A stretch of DNA of 41,054 bases, from the IMG/VR virus record IMGVR_UViG_3300025112_000048, positions 1-41,054 of that record. The stretch is one strand, 5' to 3'. The position numbers were made by a program, and so were the translations under genes. This DNA is from a virus. Positions 1-7,208 of the stretch are shown one piece after another (the first letter of the stretch is position 1; the number at the start of each line of letters is the position of its first letter). The notes beneath the pieces were generated by a model. That model made no database searches. It worked only from the letters and a program-made list of their open reading frames with translations, and had not been told where the DNA came from.

Positions 1-401
1 GATAACAGACTCTTCTTGTAGACTACATATTCCAGATTTTGAGCAATAAACAGAGGAAGTTCATACAGATTGATTCCTGCTGATGCATCAAATACTGCGT
101 AATTCCTAGCCCAAATAGGAGCGTGATAAGATATCTGAGAAGAAGCTTCATCAATTGCAGTCTTTATTTGAAATGGGGTAAGCTCCACCCTAATAATGGG
201 ATGCCCCAATCTAGCTAAAACAAAATCGTAAATAATTTTTTCAAACTTATTGAACTCAACAACATCAGTCATCTCGTTCTTGTTTAGTCTGTCTGTAAGA
301 ATACCTCCTGAGGCATCATAAGCTGTAAGCTCAATACCCCCGAAAGCTCCAAACGAACTACCGAACGGGGTTATTCTTGGTTTTGGCGGTGCTATTGTCA
401 T
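1..401 (-). CDS. Neck/connector-like virion protein, 5' part only
   Basis: The frame is open from an ATG at 401 to the left edge (133 codons plus two bases), so only the N-terminal part is present. The product begins MTIAPPKPRITPFGSS. Residues from about 50 on read FEKIIYDFVLARLGHP, then RVELTPFQIKTAIDEA. This pattern (a helix, a short strand, then a helix of the form LTxxQIxxAIDEA) occurs at the N-terminus of neck or connector-type structural proteins of many T4-like phages; the comparison is from memory. It overlaps the upstream 74-aa gene by 44 nt. Its place behind the capsid gene suits a head completion or neck role. The gene is fairly certain, the function is a guess. Confidence 0.6.
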   Translation of the reverse strand, partial: MTIAPPKPRITPFGSSFGAFGGIELTAYDASGGILTDRLNKNEMTDVVEFNKFEKIIYDFVLARLGHPIIRVELTPFQIKTAIDEASSQISYHAPIWARNYAVFDASAGINLYELPLFIAQNLEYVVYKKSLL

Positions 402-582
402 TCTTTATCTTCCTCTTTGATTTGGGTGTTTCAAATACAGGCTTGATACAATCATATCCAATTGGAGATTTTGATTCGAACTGTTCTCCCGATTCTATCT
501 TTCTAAGACTTCCATCTACAAATATATGCACTGCATTTAGATGAGTATTTATGTAAGTTACCATACAATTATATAGCCCCAT
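358..582 (-). CDS. Small hypothetical protein (74 aa)
   Basis: A 74-residue ORF with an ATG start lying between the terminator after the capsid gene and the neck-like gene. The first half is mixed hydrophobic (MGLYNCMVTYINTHLNAVHI) and could form a small beta-rich fold. The second half is very basic and ends KSKRKIKNDNSTAKTKNN. No family is recognised. The upstream DNA contains the terminator hairpin, so expression would need read-through or a promoter very close to the start. The 44-nt overlap with the following gene suggests translational coupling. A small head or neck accessory protein is possible from position alone. Confidence 0.6.
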   Translation of the reverse strand: MGLYNCMVTYINTHLNAVHIFVDGSLRKIESGEQFESKSPIGYDCIKPVFETPKSKRKIKNDNSTAKTKNNPVR

Positions 583-586
583 ACAA

Positions 587-619
587 ACAGAAAAGGCCAG
601 GAGCTTTGGGCTCCTAGCC
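587..619 (-). terminator. Rho-independent terminator after the major capsid gene
   Basis: On the minus strand a 10-bp stem (GGCTAGGAGC pairing with GCTCCTGGCC, one G-U pair) closes a five-base loop CCAAA and is followed at once by TTTTCTG. It begins 25 nt past the capsid stop codon and precedes the 74-aa gene. It is the only strong stem-plus-T-tract seen in the window, and it fits the end of the highly expressed head transcript. Confidence 0.85.
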
Positions 620-644
620 TCTTCTTATGTTACCCTAGGTTGGC

Positions 645-2270
645 CTAGGTGTATGCGCCTATAGCGTTAGCACCATGATGCGTTACACGGCTCATCGGAT
701 CGATCATCCAGTTATCGCTCACTCCAACGATTCTGATAACTCTGTAGAACCTACTCGCAGGGGCGATAGCAGCCTTACCGTAACGAGTAAGGATACCCTT
801 CCTTGGCTGGAAGCTCTCAGGGTCAGTGATTGTAGGAAGCTGTTGCAATGGGATATATGGACTGTAAACAAATCCAGCATCCATAGCGTTAGCACCCTTA
901 TAAGCCACAAGGATCTCATCCTCAGGCCAGAGCGGATCGATATACAAGTCATACTTGCCAGCGAACTTACCCTTATAGGCAATTGTCGTTCCCATATTGG
1001 TAGGACGATCAGAAGAGTTTACACCACCTTCAAGCTTAGCTGCACTCTCCAACATCGCTCCAACAATTGGAGAAGTAATTAGAACAGTTCCAGGTCCACG
1101 GTGAGTAGTCCTGTAAATATCCTGGCTTACCAAGTTCAGCATAGCTAGCAGGTTAGCATACCTGTGACCCATGTGCTGAGCAGCCATGCCAGTTGTAAAG
1201 GCAGACGTTGTCAGGTCGATAACGAACACGTTTGAACCGGGGTTGTTAGTATTTGGGATACCCGTGAAATCATAATTAAACGCCGATGGAACAAATCCAG
1301 TAATTCCATTAGGGTCCTTACCCCCGGTCTGACCGAATGCATTCGGGTTAGCGTTGTCCAGAGAATTCTGATACCAACCACCCGCACCGCCAGTGACGCC
1401 AAGAGACAAACCACTTGGGTTATATGCAAGCATACGAATGTCTTCTAGAAGCTCACGATCAATTTCCAAAGTAAGCTCCTTACTTAGAAGTTCTGTCAGT
1501 TCGCGCTCCAAGTCCAAGTTGTGATACGCCTTTAGATCCTGTGAAGCTTCAAGGGTCCACAGAGCACGCATCTTACGAGTCTTAGCAACAACTGCTTGCT
1601 GCTGGATTTGGAAGCTGATCTCAGGAATCGCAGTGGACGCAAGACGCTCACCACCAGATACAGACCAACCAGTAATGGTTGTTGGATCAGGCCAGCCAGC
1701 GATCTTACCACCAAAGGTAGTAGACGCTGCACCAGCACTAACTTCCAAGAATGAGCTAAGGTCGATAGTTCCAGTTACGGTCGTGGCATCATTGAAATCA
1801 AAACCACCGTTAGCAGTCCCATTATCAAACTGCCCCGTTCCTTCCTTAGGACCACCAGTTACACCCAATGAAGGACGAGAACCAATCTTCTCGCTAGTCA
1901 GACCACGATAAGTCAGATTGTGCTTACTATAGATATTTTGTGCAGTCGTATTACTGTGACGCGAGTGACCAAGGTAGAAAATCTGACTCACCGGGCCAGA
2001 CATCGGCTGAACACCAACAATGTTGTTGGCAATCAGTTCGGGATAAACCCTACGAACTAGCGGGAAAGCAAACTTCTGGAAGGTTCCGAGCTTACCGACT
2101 GTAGTAGTCGCGGTTGTCACCGCAGCTTCATCCAACCTTTCAGCTAGAATAGCCTTCGCTTGGTTTTCAAGCAAAGTAGCAGTGCATCTACGAATATAGT
2201 CGCTCTCGATACCATCTAGAACCTTTTCCCACTTCTCAACTAGTGCAGTCGCACCACCTAAATTATGCAT
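645..2270 (-). CDS. 23: Major capsid protein (T4 gp23-like)
   Basis: This 541-aa protein forms the hexamers of the capsid shell. Residues 65-95 carry the gp23 signature (QKFAFPLVRRVYPELI, then IVGVQPMSGPV), and the length is close to T4 gp23 (521 aa). In T4 the N-terminal roughly 65 residues of gp23 are removed by gp21. Here the equivalent segment (1-60) is helical and charged, and an LLE at 33-35 is a possible cleavage site, though I could not confirm it. The start follows a good ribosome-binding site (AGAGGAC) in a 10-nt gap after gp22. Scaffold and protease lie directly upstream and a terminator directly downstream. No separate gp24 vertex paralogue is visible in this window. Confidence 0.96.
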   Translation of the reverse strand: MHNLGGATALVEKWEKVLDGIESDYIRRCTATLLENQAKAILAERLDEAAVTTATTTVGKLGTFQKFAFPLVRRVYPELIANNIVGVQPMSGPVSQIFYLGHSRHSNTTAQNIYSKHNLTYRGLTSEKIGSRPSLGVTGGPKEGTGQFDNGTANGGFDFNDATTVTGTIDLSSFLEVSAGAASTTFGGKIAGWPDPTTITGWSVSGGERLASTAIPEISFQIQQQAVVAKTRKMRALWTLEASQDLKAYHNLDLERELTELLSKELTLEIDRELLEDIRMLAYNPSGLSLGVTGGAGGWYQNSLDNANPNAFGQTGGKDPNGITGFVPSAFNYDFTGIPNTNNPGSNVFVIDLTTSAFTTGMAAQHMGHRYANLLAMLNLVSQDIYRTTHRGPGTVLITSPIVGAMLESAAKLEGGVNSSDRPTNMGTTIAYKGKFAGKYDLYIDPLWPEDEILVAYKGANAMDAGFVYSPYIPLQQLPTITDPESFQPRKGILTRYGKAAIAPASRFYRVIRIVGVSDNWMIDPMSRVTHHGANAIGAYT

Positions 2271-2280
2271 GAATGTCCTC

Positions 2281-2922
2281 TTAGTTAGGCATTAGCCTCA
2301 TTGACTCCTCAGAAAGGAGTTCAGTTCTTACATTTACACGGTCTTCTGGCTTTCTTGGGTCTCCCCCGTTTATAGAAGCAACGTGCGCTCTCTCAGAAGA
2401 TTTGAAGGGTTTCTGAGTTGATTCTTCTAAAGATTTTACATTAGCCTTTAGACCCTTTACGTTCTGGTTAAGACCCTTCTTTTCTTCCGATAGGCGCTCA
2501 ACTTTCTGAGTTAAAGCCTTTACTACCGTAGCAAGTTTGGTATTCTCTTCCAAGATCTTATTGACTTCACTAGTAAGAACATTGTTTTCTTCTTCTAGTT
2601 CCATCTGATTGAGTCCCATAATTTGGACTGCATTATTTTCGTCTTCCTGCATCAATTCTGTTGACATCAAGGCTCGGACATTTTCGAACATTTGAGCATT
2701 GCGGAAGGTGTCGTTTTCCAACTCCAATTCCCTAATCGCCTGCTCTTTGATTTCATCCACTTGAGAACGAATGTATGAAATTACTTTTGTGTTGAGAGAC
2801 TTCACCCTTTTGGTGACCGTTTCGTTGATAATTGTATCAACAAGTGTTGCAATTTCCTTTACGGTATCTTCCGTAAGCCCTTCGGGCAATAGACTTGCAA
2901 TATTCTTTAGTTTCTTATTCAT
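2281..2922 (-). CDS. 22: Prohead core scaffolding protein (T4 gp22-like)
   Basis: A 213-aa, highly charged protein predicted to be mostly helical. A coiled-coil stretch runs from about residue 50 to 165, with repeats such as LEEENNVLTSEVNKILEENT and ALTQKVERLSEEKKGL. It lies between the protease and capsid genes, exactly as T4 gene 22 does, and its size is somewhat below that of T4 gp22. By homology of position and composition it forms the internal core on which the capsid assembles and is degraded by the gp21 protease during maturation. The C-terminal tail (ELLSEESMRLMPN) may contact the capsid protein, by analogy with other scaffolds. The upstream 67-nt gap contains a stem-loop. Confidence 0.85.
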   Translation of the reverse strand: MNKKLKNIASLLPEGLTEDTVKEIATLVDTIINETVTKRVKSLNTKVISYIRSQVDEIKEQAIRELELENDTFRNAQMFENVRALMSTELMQEDENNAVQIMGLNQMELEEENNVLTSEVNKILEENTKLATVVKALTQKVERLSEEKKGLNQNVKGLKANVKSLEESTQKPFKSSERAHVASINGGDPRKPEDRVNVRTELLSEESMRLMPN

Positions 2923-2989
2923 AGGTTCCTATTTGTAGAAGCTTAGCCTCTAGATAATATTTACTGGTTATTTGAGAAAAAGATGTAAA
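2923..2989 (-). promoter_or_regulatory. AT-rich gap with a stem-loop upstream of the scaffold gene
   Basis: This is one of the few real gaps on the minus strand. Read on the minus strand it holds CAGTAAATATTATC, resembling but not matching a T4 late promoter (TATAAATA). A 7-bp stem-loop with one G-U pair follows (positions 2952-2936, loop TAA), and then AGGAACCT just before the gp22 ATG serves as ribosome-binding site. There is no T-tract, so it is not a terminator. A promoter or RNA-processing site that boosts scaffold and capsid expression is possible but unproven. Confidence 0.25.
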
Positions 2990-4708
2990 TTATTTCTTCT
3001 TGTCCTTCTTGTCCTTATCTCCATGCATTGAAGCTGATGGATCGCCGACATCCCCGCGAGCACCGAGATCACGAACTACAGCGGTGACGGTTGGATCGGG
3101 ATCATCTCCTGATCGACTCGGCGGATTCATCTTACTCCTGGCTTGTAAAGCCTTGAAATTTGCCTCTGCCTCTGCCTTTGCCTTTGCCGTCTTGCCCTTT
3201 GGCTTTGCCGTAGTATCCTGCGGCGTCTTCGGCTTCTTGCGTTCACCGGAATTCGTCCAGTCGCTCGGCTTCGCCTGCGCCGGGTTGTCCGCCGCTCGTT
3301 TGCGCGACCTGAACACCCCATGGATGATCTCAAAACGAGAACGCTTCTTTGGCTTAGACACATCTAGCGTGACTTCATTAGTCTGCTTTATCAAGTCGCT
3401 GAGGCCAGGAGAATACCCAGCATTTAGTTTATCCTGTTGCTGCTTTATCAGGCGACGAGTTGCCGTCGCTCTCTGCAAATCTTTCGGGCTAAGGGAAGCT
3501 GAGCCTCGCCTAGTATCAGACTGAGTTCCAGTGTAGGAGATTGGCCCCGACCCCCCTTGGCGTGGAAGTCGTCCACCTCTAGCAACCCTCCGCTGCGCGA
3601 GCAATAAAGACAACCGATTGGAACCTGAAAATCCGCTGTCTTCCCGCGACTTCGCTGCCTCGGTCTCAGCGGCTCTTCTGGCTATTGCAGCAAGGTTTTC
3701 CCTTTCTTCCTCTTTTTGATTCGCCTGTCTCGTGCGAGCACCCCGCGTGCTGGCCGACGATCTTCGCATTGACTTAATACGGTCCTCTTGCGAATCGCCC
3801 GCTGCCCTATCCCTCGATGCTGTATAGCCAGCAGGGTCCTTCTCCTTAGCGGCATCGCGCTGAGCGAATGAAGTAGCACCCGGGCCTAAACCCTTTTCTC
3901 CACTCCTGTAAGCTCTTCCTAATGCGTCCTTTCCTGCAACAAAACCTGTGACCCCCTTTCTCTTTAGACTCTTAGCTATTCCAACACCAGTGCCTACCCC
4001 CGATCCGACCTTTCTAGCTACCCGCTTCGATCTGCCCGCCAAATTCGCGGCACCCATAGCAACCCTCCGTGGATCGAGAGAGAACTCTTCAAGTTCATCT
4101 TCAGACAAGCCTTGAAGTTCTTCCTTTAGTAGAGCAATAAAAGCCCTCTCTCCGAGAACCTTTTTGTATGCTCCTGAGATCTTATCCTCTCTTTGTACAC
4201 TTTCAGTAATACCTGGGAAAGCTCCTTGAACTGAAGGATCGGCTACCAAATCGTATGTCCTCATATCCAGGTCATCGTTAACGTCAGTAAAGCCTTCCCC
4301 CTCATCACAGGGCGTCAGAGAGCCTAGGGCTCTACTAGAGATCCCCAACTGCACTCCATCATTTATGAGGCACTCCGCTACTCGACCAGCAGGAGTTGAT
4401 AGTAATTCCATCTCTCCGATAAGGTCATTACCCTTCCAAGAAAGTTTGGTGATCCTATGGGATGCATTCTGTAGTTTTACTACGTCATAGTTCGGATGGT
4501 CAAGCTCGCCCACAAGACGGTTTTCCTTAATAAGTTCATGCATCTTTCCTCTTTCTCTTTCAAGAAGATCTTTCTTGTAACGACGCTTATTTTTATTGAA
4601 CTCATCAGCACGTTGGAATATTCCACACAACTTAGTTCTAGAAGTTCCCCTTCTGCCCTCAGAAATGACTTGTAGTTTGAAAACTGGATTAAATTCTTGT
4701 AGTAACAT
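2990..4708 (-). CDS. 21: Prohead core protease (T4 gp21-like) with long basic C-terminal extension
   Basis: The N-terminal ~165 residues match the T4 gp21 serine protease family. They include GELDHPN with the likely catalytic His71, LGISSRALG with Ser124 or Ser125 as nucleophile, and YDLVADPS (Asp157). This enzyme matures the prohead by cutting scaffold and capsid N-termini. T4 gp21 is only about 212 aa, whereas this product is 572 aa. Residues ~200-572 are low-complexity and very rich in Arg, Lys, Ala, Ser and Gly, ending KDKKDKKK. The DNA encoding the extension (about 3000-3950) is visibly more GC-rich than the neighbours. The extension could be an internal core or DNA-binding segment removed by self-cleavage. 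The start shares its A with the upstream stop codon (TAATG). Confidence 0.9.
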   Translation of the reverse strand: MLLQEFNPVFKLQVISEGRRGTSRTKLCGIFQRADEFNKNKRRYKKDLLERERGKMHELIKENRLVGELDHPNYDVVKLQNASHRITKLSWKGNDLIGEMELLSTPAGRVAECLINDGVQLGISSRALGSLTPCDEGEGFTDVNDDLDMRTYDLVADPSVQGAFPGITESVQREDKISGAYKKVLGERAFIALLKEELQGLSEDELEEFSLDPRRVAMGAANLAGRSKRVARKVGSGVGTGVGIAKSLKRKGVTGFVAGKDALGRAYRSGEKGLGPGATSFAQRDAAKEKDPAGYTASRDRAAGDSQEDRIKSMRRSSASTRGARTRQANQKEEERENLAAIARRAAETEAAKSREDSGFSGSNRLSLLLAQRRVARGGRLPRQGGSGPISYTGTQSDTRRGSASLSPKDLQRATATRRLIKQQQDKLNAGYSPGLSDLIKQTNEVTLDVSKPKKRSRFEIIHGVFRSRKRAADNPAQAKPSDWTNSGERKKPKTPQDTTAKPKGKTAKAKAEAEANFKALQARSKMNPPSRSGDDPDPTVTAVVRDLGARGDVGDPSASMHGDKDKKDKKK

Positions 4709-5124
4709 TATTTTTTAGATCCTCTATAACCACTTTTGAAATTCTTTTCACTCTTGAGCTTATTAGCAGTTTGCTTACCATGCTTTACAAGAGTTCTATT
4801 TGCATACCCTTTCACATCCTTGAAGGACGCACCAGGAGTTGCACTACCAGGGGTAAACCCCTTAGCTGTCTTACCTGAAACCCTTTGATCAGTGTCTTTA
4901 CCCCATCCCCCTTTTGTGATAACATACAGACGTTGTGATCCTTTAGTGGAAAACATCTGGCCTGGGTGTCCTCGTTTCAAAGCTTTCAAGATTGTAGGAT
5001 AAACTTTTACTCTCGACTTCTCAGCCGTTTCTTTACCGCCCTTTCCTTTAGACTTAGCCCTACCAGATGCTGACCCTTGAGCTTTTTCGGCCCTTGATTC
5101 ATTGATTGCATCAAAAATATCCAT
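4708..5124 (-). CDS. Basic hypothetical head-region protein (138 aa)
   Basis: No family recognised. The first 40 residues are low-complexity and basic after a short acidic start (MDIFDAINESRAEKAQG). A compact central part, KALKRGHPGQMFSTKGSQRL, is followed by YVITKGGWGKDTDQ, and the tail ends in KSGYRGSKK. It is joined to both neighbours by TAATG junctions and is therefore probably translated with the protease. The strong positive charge and location between core-type proteins and gp21 suggest a component packaged inside the prohead. This is inference from context only. Confidence 0.7.
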   Translation of the reverse strand: MDIFDAINESRAEKAQGSASGRAKSKGKGGKETAEKSRVKVYPTILKALKRGHPGQMFSTKGSQRLYVITKGGWGKDTDQRVSGKTAKGFTPGSATPGASFKDVKGYANRTLVKHGKQTANKLKSEKNFKSGYRGSKK

Positions 5125-5648
5125 TAGTCTTCCAAATACTCCTTTAGAGCGTCAGCAATAATTCTGTTTTCAGTGGACTCTCTCTTCTTCTTCTTTTTCT
5201 TAGTAGATGTCTTTTTCTTAGTAGATGTCTTTTTCTCAGGGCCTGCCATGTTGACACCAATAGTTCCCACTGTGGTCATCATTTCTAGGATAAGGTTCTG
5301 AGCCTGAATAACTGCTTCTTGAAGATTCTTTACAACCTTAGGAAGTCTATCCATCGGAATTTCCTTCTTAGTAGTCTCTTCACTAACAACAACCGTATTT
5401 TCAACTGATTCTAATTCTTTACTAAGGTCCAAAGGCTTTTTACCAGTCCACATCTCCATAAGAGTATCGGGAATCTCAATATTAGAAATATCCAACTGTC
5501 CTGCTACTTCTGTAGCAGTATCATCAGATGTATCTCGGGTAAGATCAGGAGCCCTTTCAGATCCCTCTCTAATCTTTGATTCTTGATCACGCAACATATC
5601 TTCAACAAAGTTGCCAACGTCGATATCTGGTAATTCGTTATTTGCCAT
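5124..5648 (-). CDS. Hypothetical prohead core-type protein (174 aa)
   Basis: No family recognised. Residues 1-75 are acidic and likely disordered. A predicted helical part (about 95-135, MDRLPKVVKNLQEAVIQAQN) follows. Then comes a lysine block with two copies of KKTSTK and a run of six lysines, and the protein closes on IIADALKEYLED. The two copies derive from an 18-bp direct repeat in the DNA around 5196-5235. It overlaps the upstream gene by 11 nt and is joined to the downstream gene by TAATG. The alternating acidic and basic blocks resemble small prohead core proteins, but no homologue is named. Confidence 0.7.
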   Translation of the reverse strand: MANNELPDIDVGNFVEDMLRDQESKIREGSERAPDLTRDTSDDTATEVAGQLDISNIEIPDTLMEMWTGKKPLDLSKELESVENTVVVSEETTKKEIPMDRLPKVVKNLQEAVIQAQNLILEMMTTVGTIGVNMAGPEKKTSTKKKTSTKKKKKKRESTENRIIADALKEYLED

Positions 5649-6015
5649 TACTTTTTCTTCTTGCCCTCGCTGCTGCCCTCGCTGCCCTCGCTGCCCTTAT
5701 TTTATCAAACATATGCGTCTGATGCAATCGAAGTTCCTTTGCACGCCTTACCATCTCCGGATTAGGAATAGGCCTCTTAGAGTTGGGGTGGTAAGCTCCT
5801 GTTTTCGGTGGCTCCGCTGGTGGCTCCGCTGGTGGCTCCGCTGGTGGCTCCGCTGGTGGCTCCGCTGGTGGCTTCACTTTTTCCGCATTACGCGTCGTCC
5901 TCTTCGCCTTGGCTTTTTTCAAAGCCTTTAAAATCCAAGGGCTATTTTCCCCACCGTGCTCATCTCCCTGCCGGATCTCTCGCATTTGTCTAAGAACTTG
6001 TGAGATACTACGCAT
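5638..6015 (-). CDS. Hypothetical protein with PPAE repeats (125 aa)
   Basis: I start this gene at the ATG ending at 6015 (MRSISQVLRQMREI). It overlaps the upstream stop by 8 nt and has GAAGG about eight bases before it. A longer form would need a TTG at 6066 deep inside the upstream gene. The protein has a short basic helix, then five perfect PPAE units ending in PPK. The C-terminus is arginine-rich (IRAARAARAAARARR), encoded by short 9-bp repeats around 5665-5697. The rigid proline spacer and basic tail suggest a tether binding nucleic acid or acidic partners. Function unknown; possibly a prohead core component. Confidence 0.65.
   Translation of the reverse strand: MRSISQVLRQMREIRQGDEHGGENSPWILKALKKAKAKRTTRNAEKVKPPAEPPAEPPAEPPAEPPAEPPKTGAYHPNSKRPIPNPEMVRRAKELRLHQTHMFDKIRAARAARAAARARRKSNGK
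5807..5866 (-). repeat. Five perfect 12-bp tandem repeats coding PPAE
   Basis: The plus-strand unit GGTGGCTCCGCT is repeated five times without a mismatch, followed by a degenerate sixth copy (GGTGGCTTCACT). The period is a multiple of three, so copy-number change would keep the reading frame of the host gene. The lack of any synonymous change between copies suggests recent expansion. Confidence 0.95.
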
Positions 6016-6325
6016 CGTCAGAGCCTTCGTCGTCTTCGTCAGTAGACTCTTCATTGAGTTCTTCAAGAACTTCGCAGATAGTCTCTACGCATTCCATGAT
6101 AGTCTCATCTGAAAGGGCTTCATCCAATTCACTTTCGCACATCGGACAAACGTCTACTTCCTGTTCCGAATCTTCAGCAAGAACTTCTTCCTCGTTACCG
6201 AACATATTAGTTTCGTCAACCTTTTCAGTTTTGTCATTTTTCTCAAGTTTATGACCTATTTGATGCCAAGCAGCACCTTCAAGAAGTTGACTAACAAGTT
6301 CGTCAGGGACAGTAATGTGATTCAT
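6008..6325 (-). CDS. Acidic small head-region protein with one CxxC (105 aa)
   Basis: A very acidic protein, especially the C-terminus (ELNEESTDEDDEGSDDA). It has one CPMC motif near residue 80 and two more cysteines (ECVETIC), which together could bind a metal. The start follows GGAGAATTAATT. It is the first gene of the head block, after an 82-nt gap. T4 has the small prohead core proteins gp67 and gp68 upstream of gp21, and this acidic protein could be an analogue, but I see no sequence match that proves it. Confidence 0.7.
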   Translation of the reverse strand: MNHITVPDELVSQLLEGAAWHQIGHKLEKNDKTEKVDETNMFGNEEEVLAEDSEQEVDVCPMCESELDEALSDETIMECVETICEVLEELNEESTDEDDEGSDDA

Positions 6326-6407
6326 AATTAATTCTCCAAATTTGGTTTAGGGGTTACCCATGTCATATCTAGACATTTAGACCTTTCAAAAGGGATAACT
6401 TTACAAT
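6326..6407 (-). promoter_or_regulatory. 82-nt gap between tail and head gene blocks
   Basis: This gap separates the PAAR gene from the small head genes and is the first real spacer downstream of the roughly 27-kb gapless block. It contains GGAG before the ATG at 6325 and a short AT-rich dyad (CCTTT TG AAAGG) around 6385. No clear -35/-10 pair, late-promoter octamer or T-tract was found. It is the natural place for a promoter for the head genes, but that is inferred from position only. Confidence 0.25.
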
Positions 6408-7208
6408 TTAGCACTCTTGCACTCTCTTGCTAGAAAATGTAACTTGAACTATGTTAGATGGGCCAACCTTATTCCAACACTTTATCTCAATTTTCCGATA
6501 CTCGTCGCTCGTAGTAGTGCCAGTAATTTTGCCTGTAACTGAATCCAGCGTGGCCCCTTTCGGAAGTGCCCCACTGTGCAACTCAAATTTGAAAATCGGT
6601 TCCGGTGCTTCCAAGCCTTTATTAGCATATTTCGGCAACTTAACACCTGATTGGGTTGTCACTGGAAAACCAGGAAAATTCTTGAACTGAGCGCGTGAAC
6701 CTTCCTCAATCATTGGAGTGAAAACTTCAATAAGATTAATTTCATAAGGACACCCCGAGTAGAACTGCCACTCATGGGGAGGGAAGGGTGCTCGTTTGCC
6801 TATATAAGGCATAATGACCCCCTGTGGATACGCTAAGACAGGAACAAGCTTGATATAACCTGTGGTTTCATTCGGATCAGTGCCCGACGTTCCGGGGCCA
6901 CCTCCCCCGCCTCCATTAGCAAATACGGTATCGCTACCATTATCAGCAGCATCCCCACAGGTACAACTATCACCATCTCTATGAATTGGAAGATTTTCAA
7001 CAAATACATCACTACTTCCTGCACCCGCGAAAACAGAATGAGTTGGGATTTCCCCACAAGGCCCAGGATGGTCGTTGTATTGATCTCCCATTCTCATAAT
7101 CTCAAATCTATTGGCGAATACCTTAGTGCTCCCGATTTTTGGAATCGCAGAAGGCCAGCAGTGACTTTGGGTTTTATCGCCTTCGTATACTCTTATTACT
7201 TTAGGCAT
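6408..7208 (-). CDS. PAAR-type tail spike tip with C-terminal Ig-like domain
   Basis: Residues 1-100 show the PAAR pattern: three short repeats around VFANR, VFVENLPIHRDGD and VFANG, with scattered His and Cys (H16, C17, H47, C51, H57, H76, C82, C84) available as zinc ligands. PAAR proteins form the sharp metal-bound tip on the central spike of contractile tails; T4 gp5.4 plays this role. After a glycine linker (GGGGGGPG) comes a central part of unknown fold. Residues ~200-262 read as a putative-Ig (He_PIG-like) domain with LPKGATLDSVTGKITGTTT. PAAR proteins often carry such extensions. It is the last gene of the tail block, joined to the preceding gene by TAATG. Confidence 0.85.
   Translation of the reverse strand: MPKVIRVYEGDKTQSHCWPSAIPKIGSTKVFANRFEIMRMGDQYNDHPGPCGEIPTHSVFAGAGSSDVFVENLPIHRDGDSCTCGDAADNGSDTVFANGGGGGGPGTSGTDPNETTGYIKLVPVLAYPQGVIMPYIGKRAPFPPHEWQFYSGCPYEINLIEVFTPMIEEGSRAQFKNFPGFPVTTQSGVKLPKYANKGLEAPEPIFKFELHSGALPKGATLDSVTGKITGTTTSDEYRKIEIKCWNKVGPSNIVQVTFSSKRVQEC

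Noticed and set aside
675-3524. Long plus-strand ORFs opposite the capsid and protease genes (675-1082, 1633-1911, 3000-3524)
   Set aside because: They are antisense shadows of strongly recognised genes, lack ribosome-binding sites, and their translations look like random low-complexity sequence.
5807-5866. Tandem repeats as a CRISPR or origin iteron array
   Set aside because: Units are 12 bp with no spacers, lie in frame within a coding gene and encode PPAE.
6016-6066. Longer form of the PPAE protein starting at 6066
   Set aside because: The start would be TTG, deep in the upstream gene. An ATG at 6015 with a GAAGG site and an 8-nt overlap is preferred.
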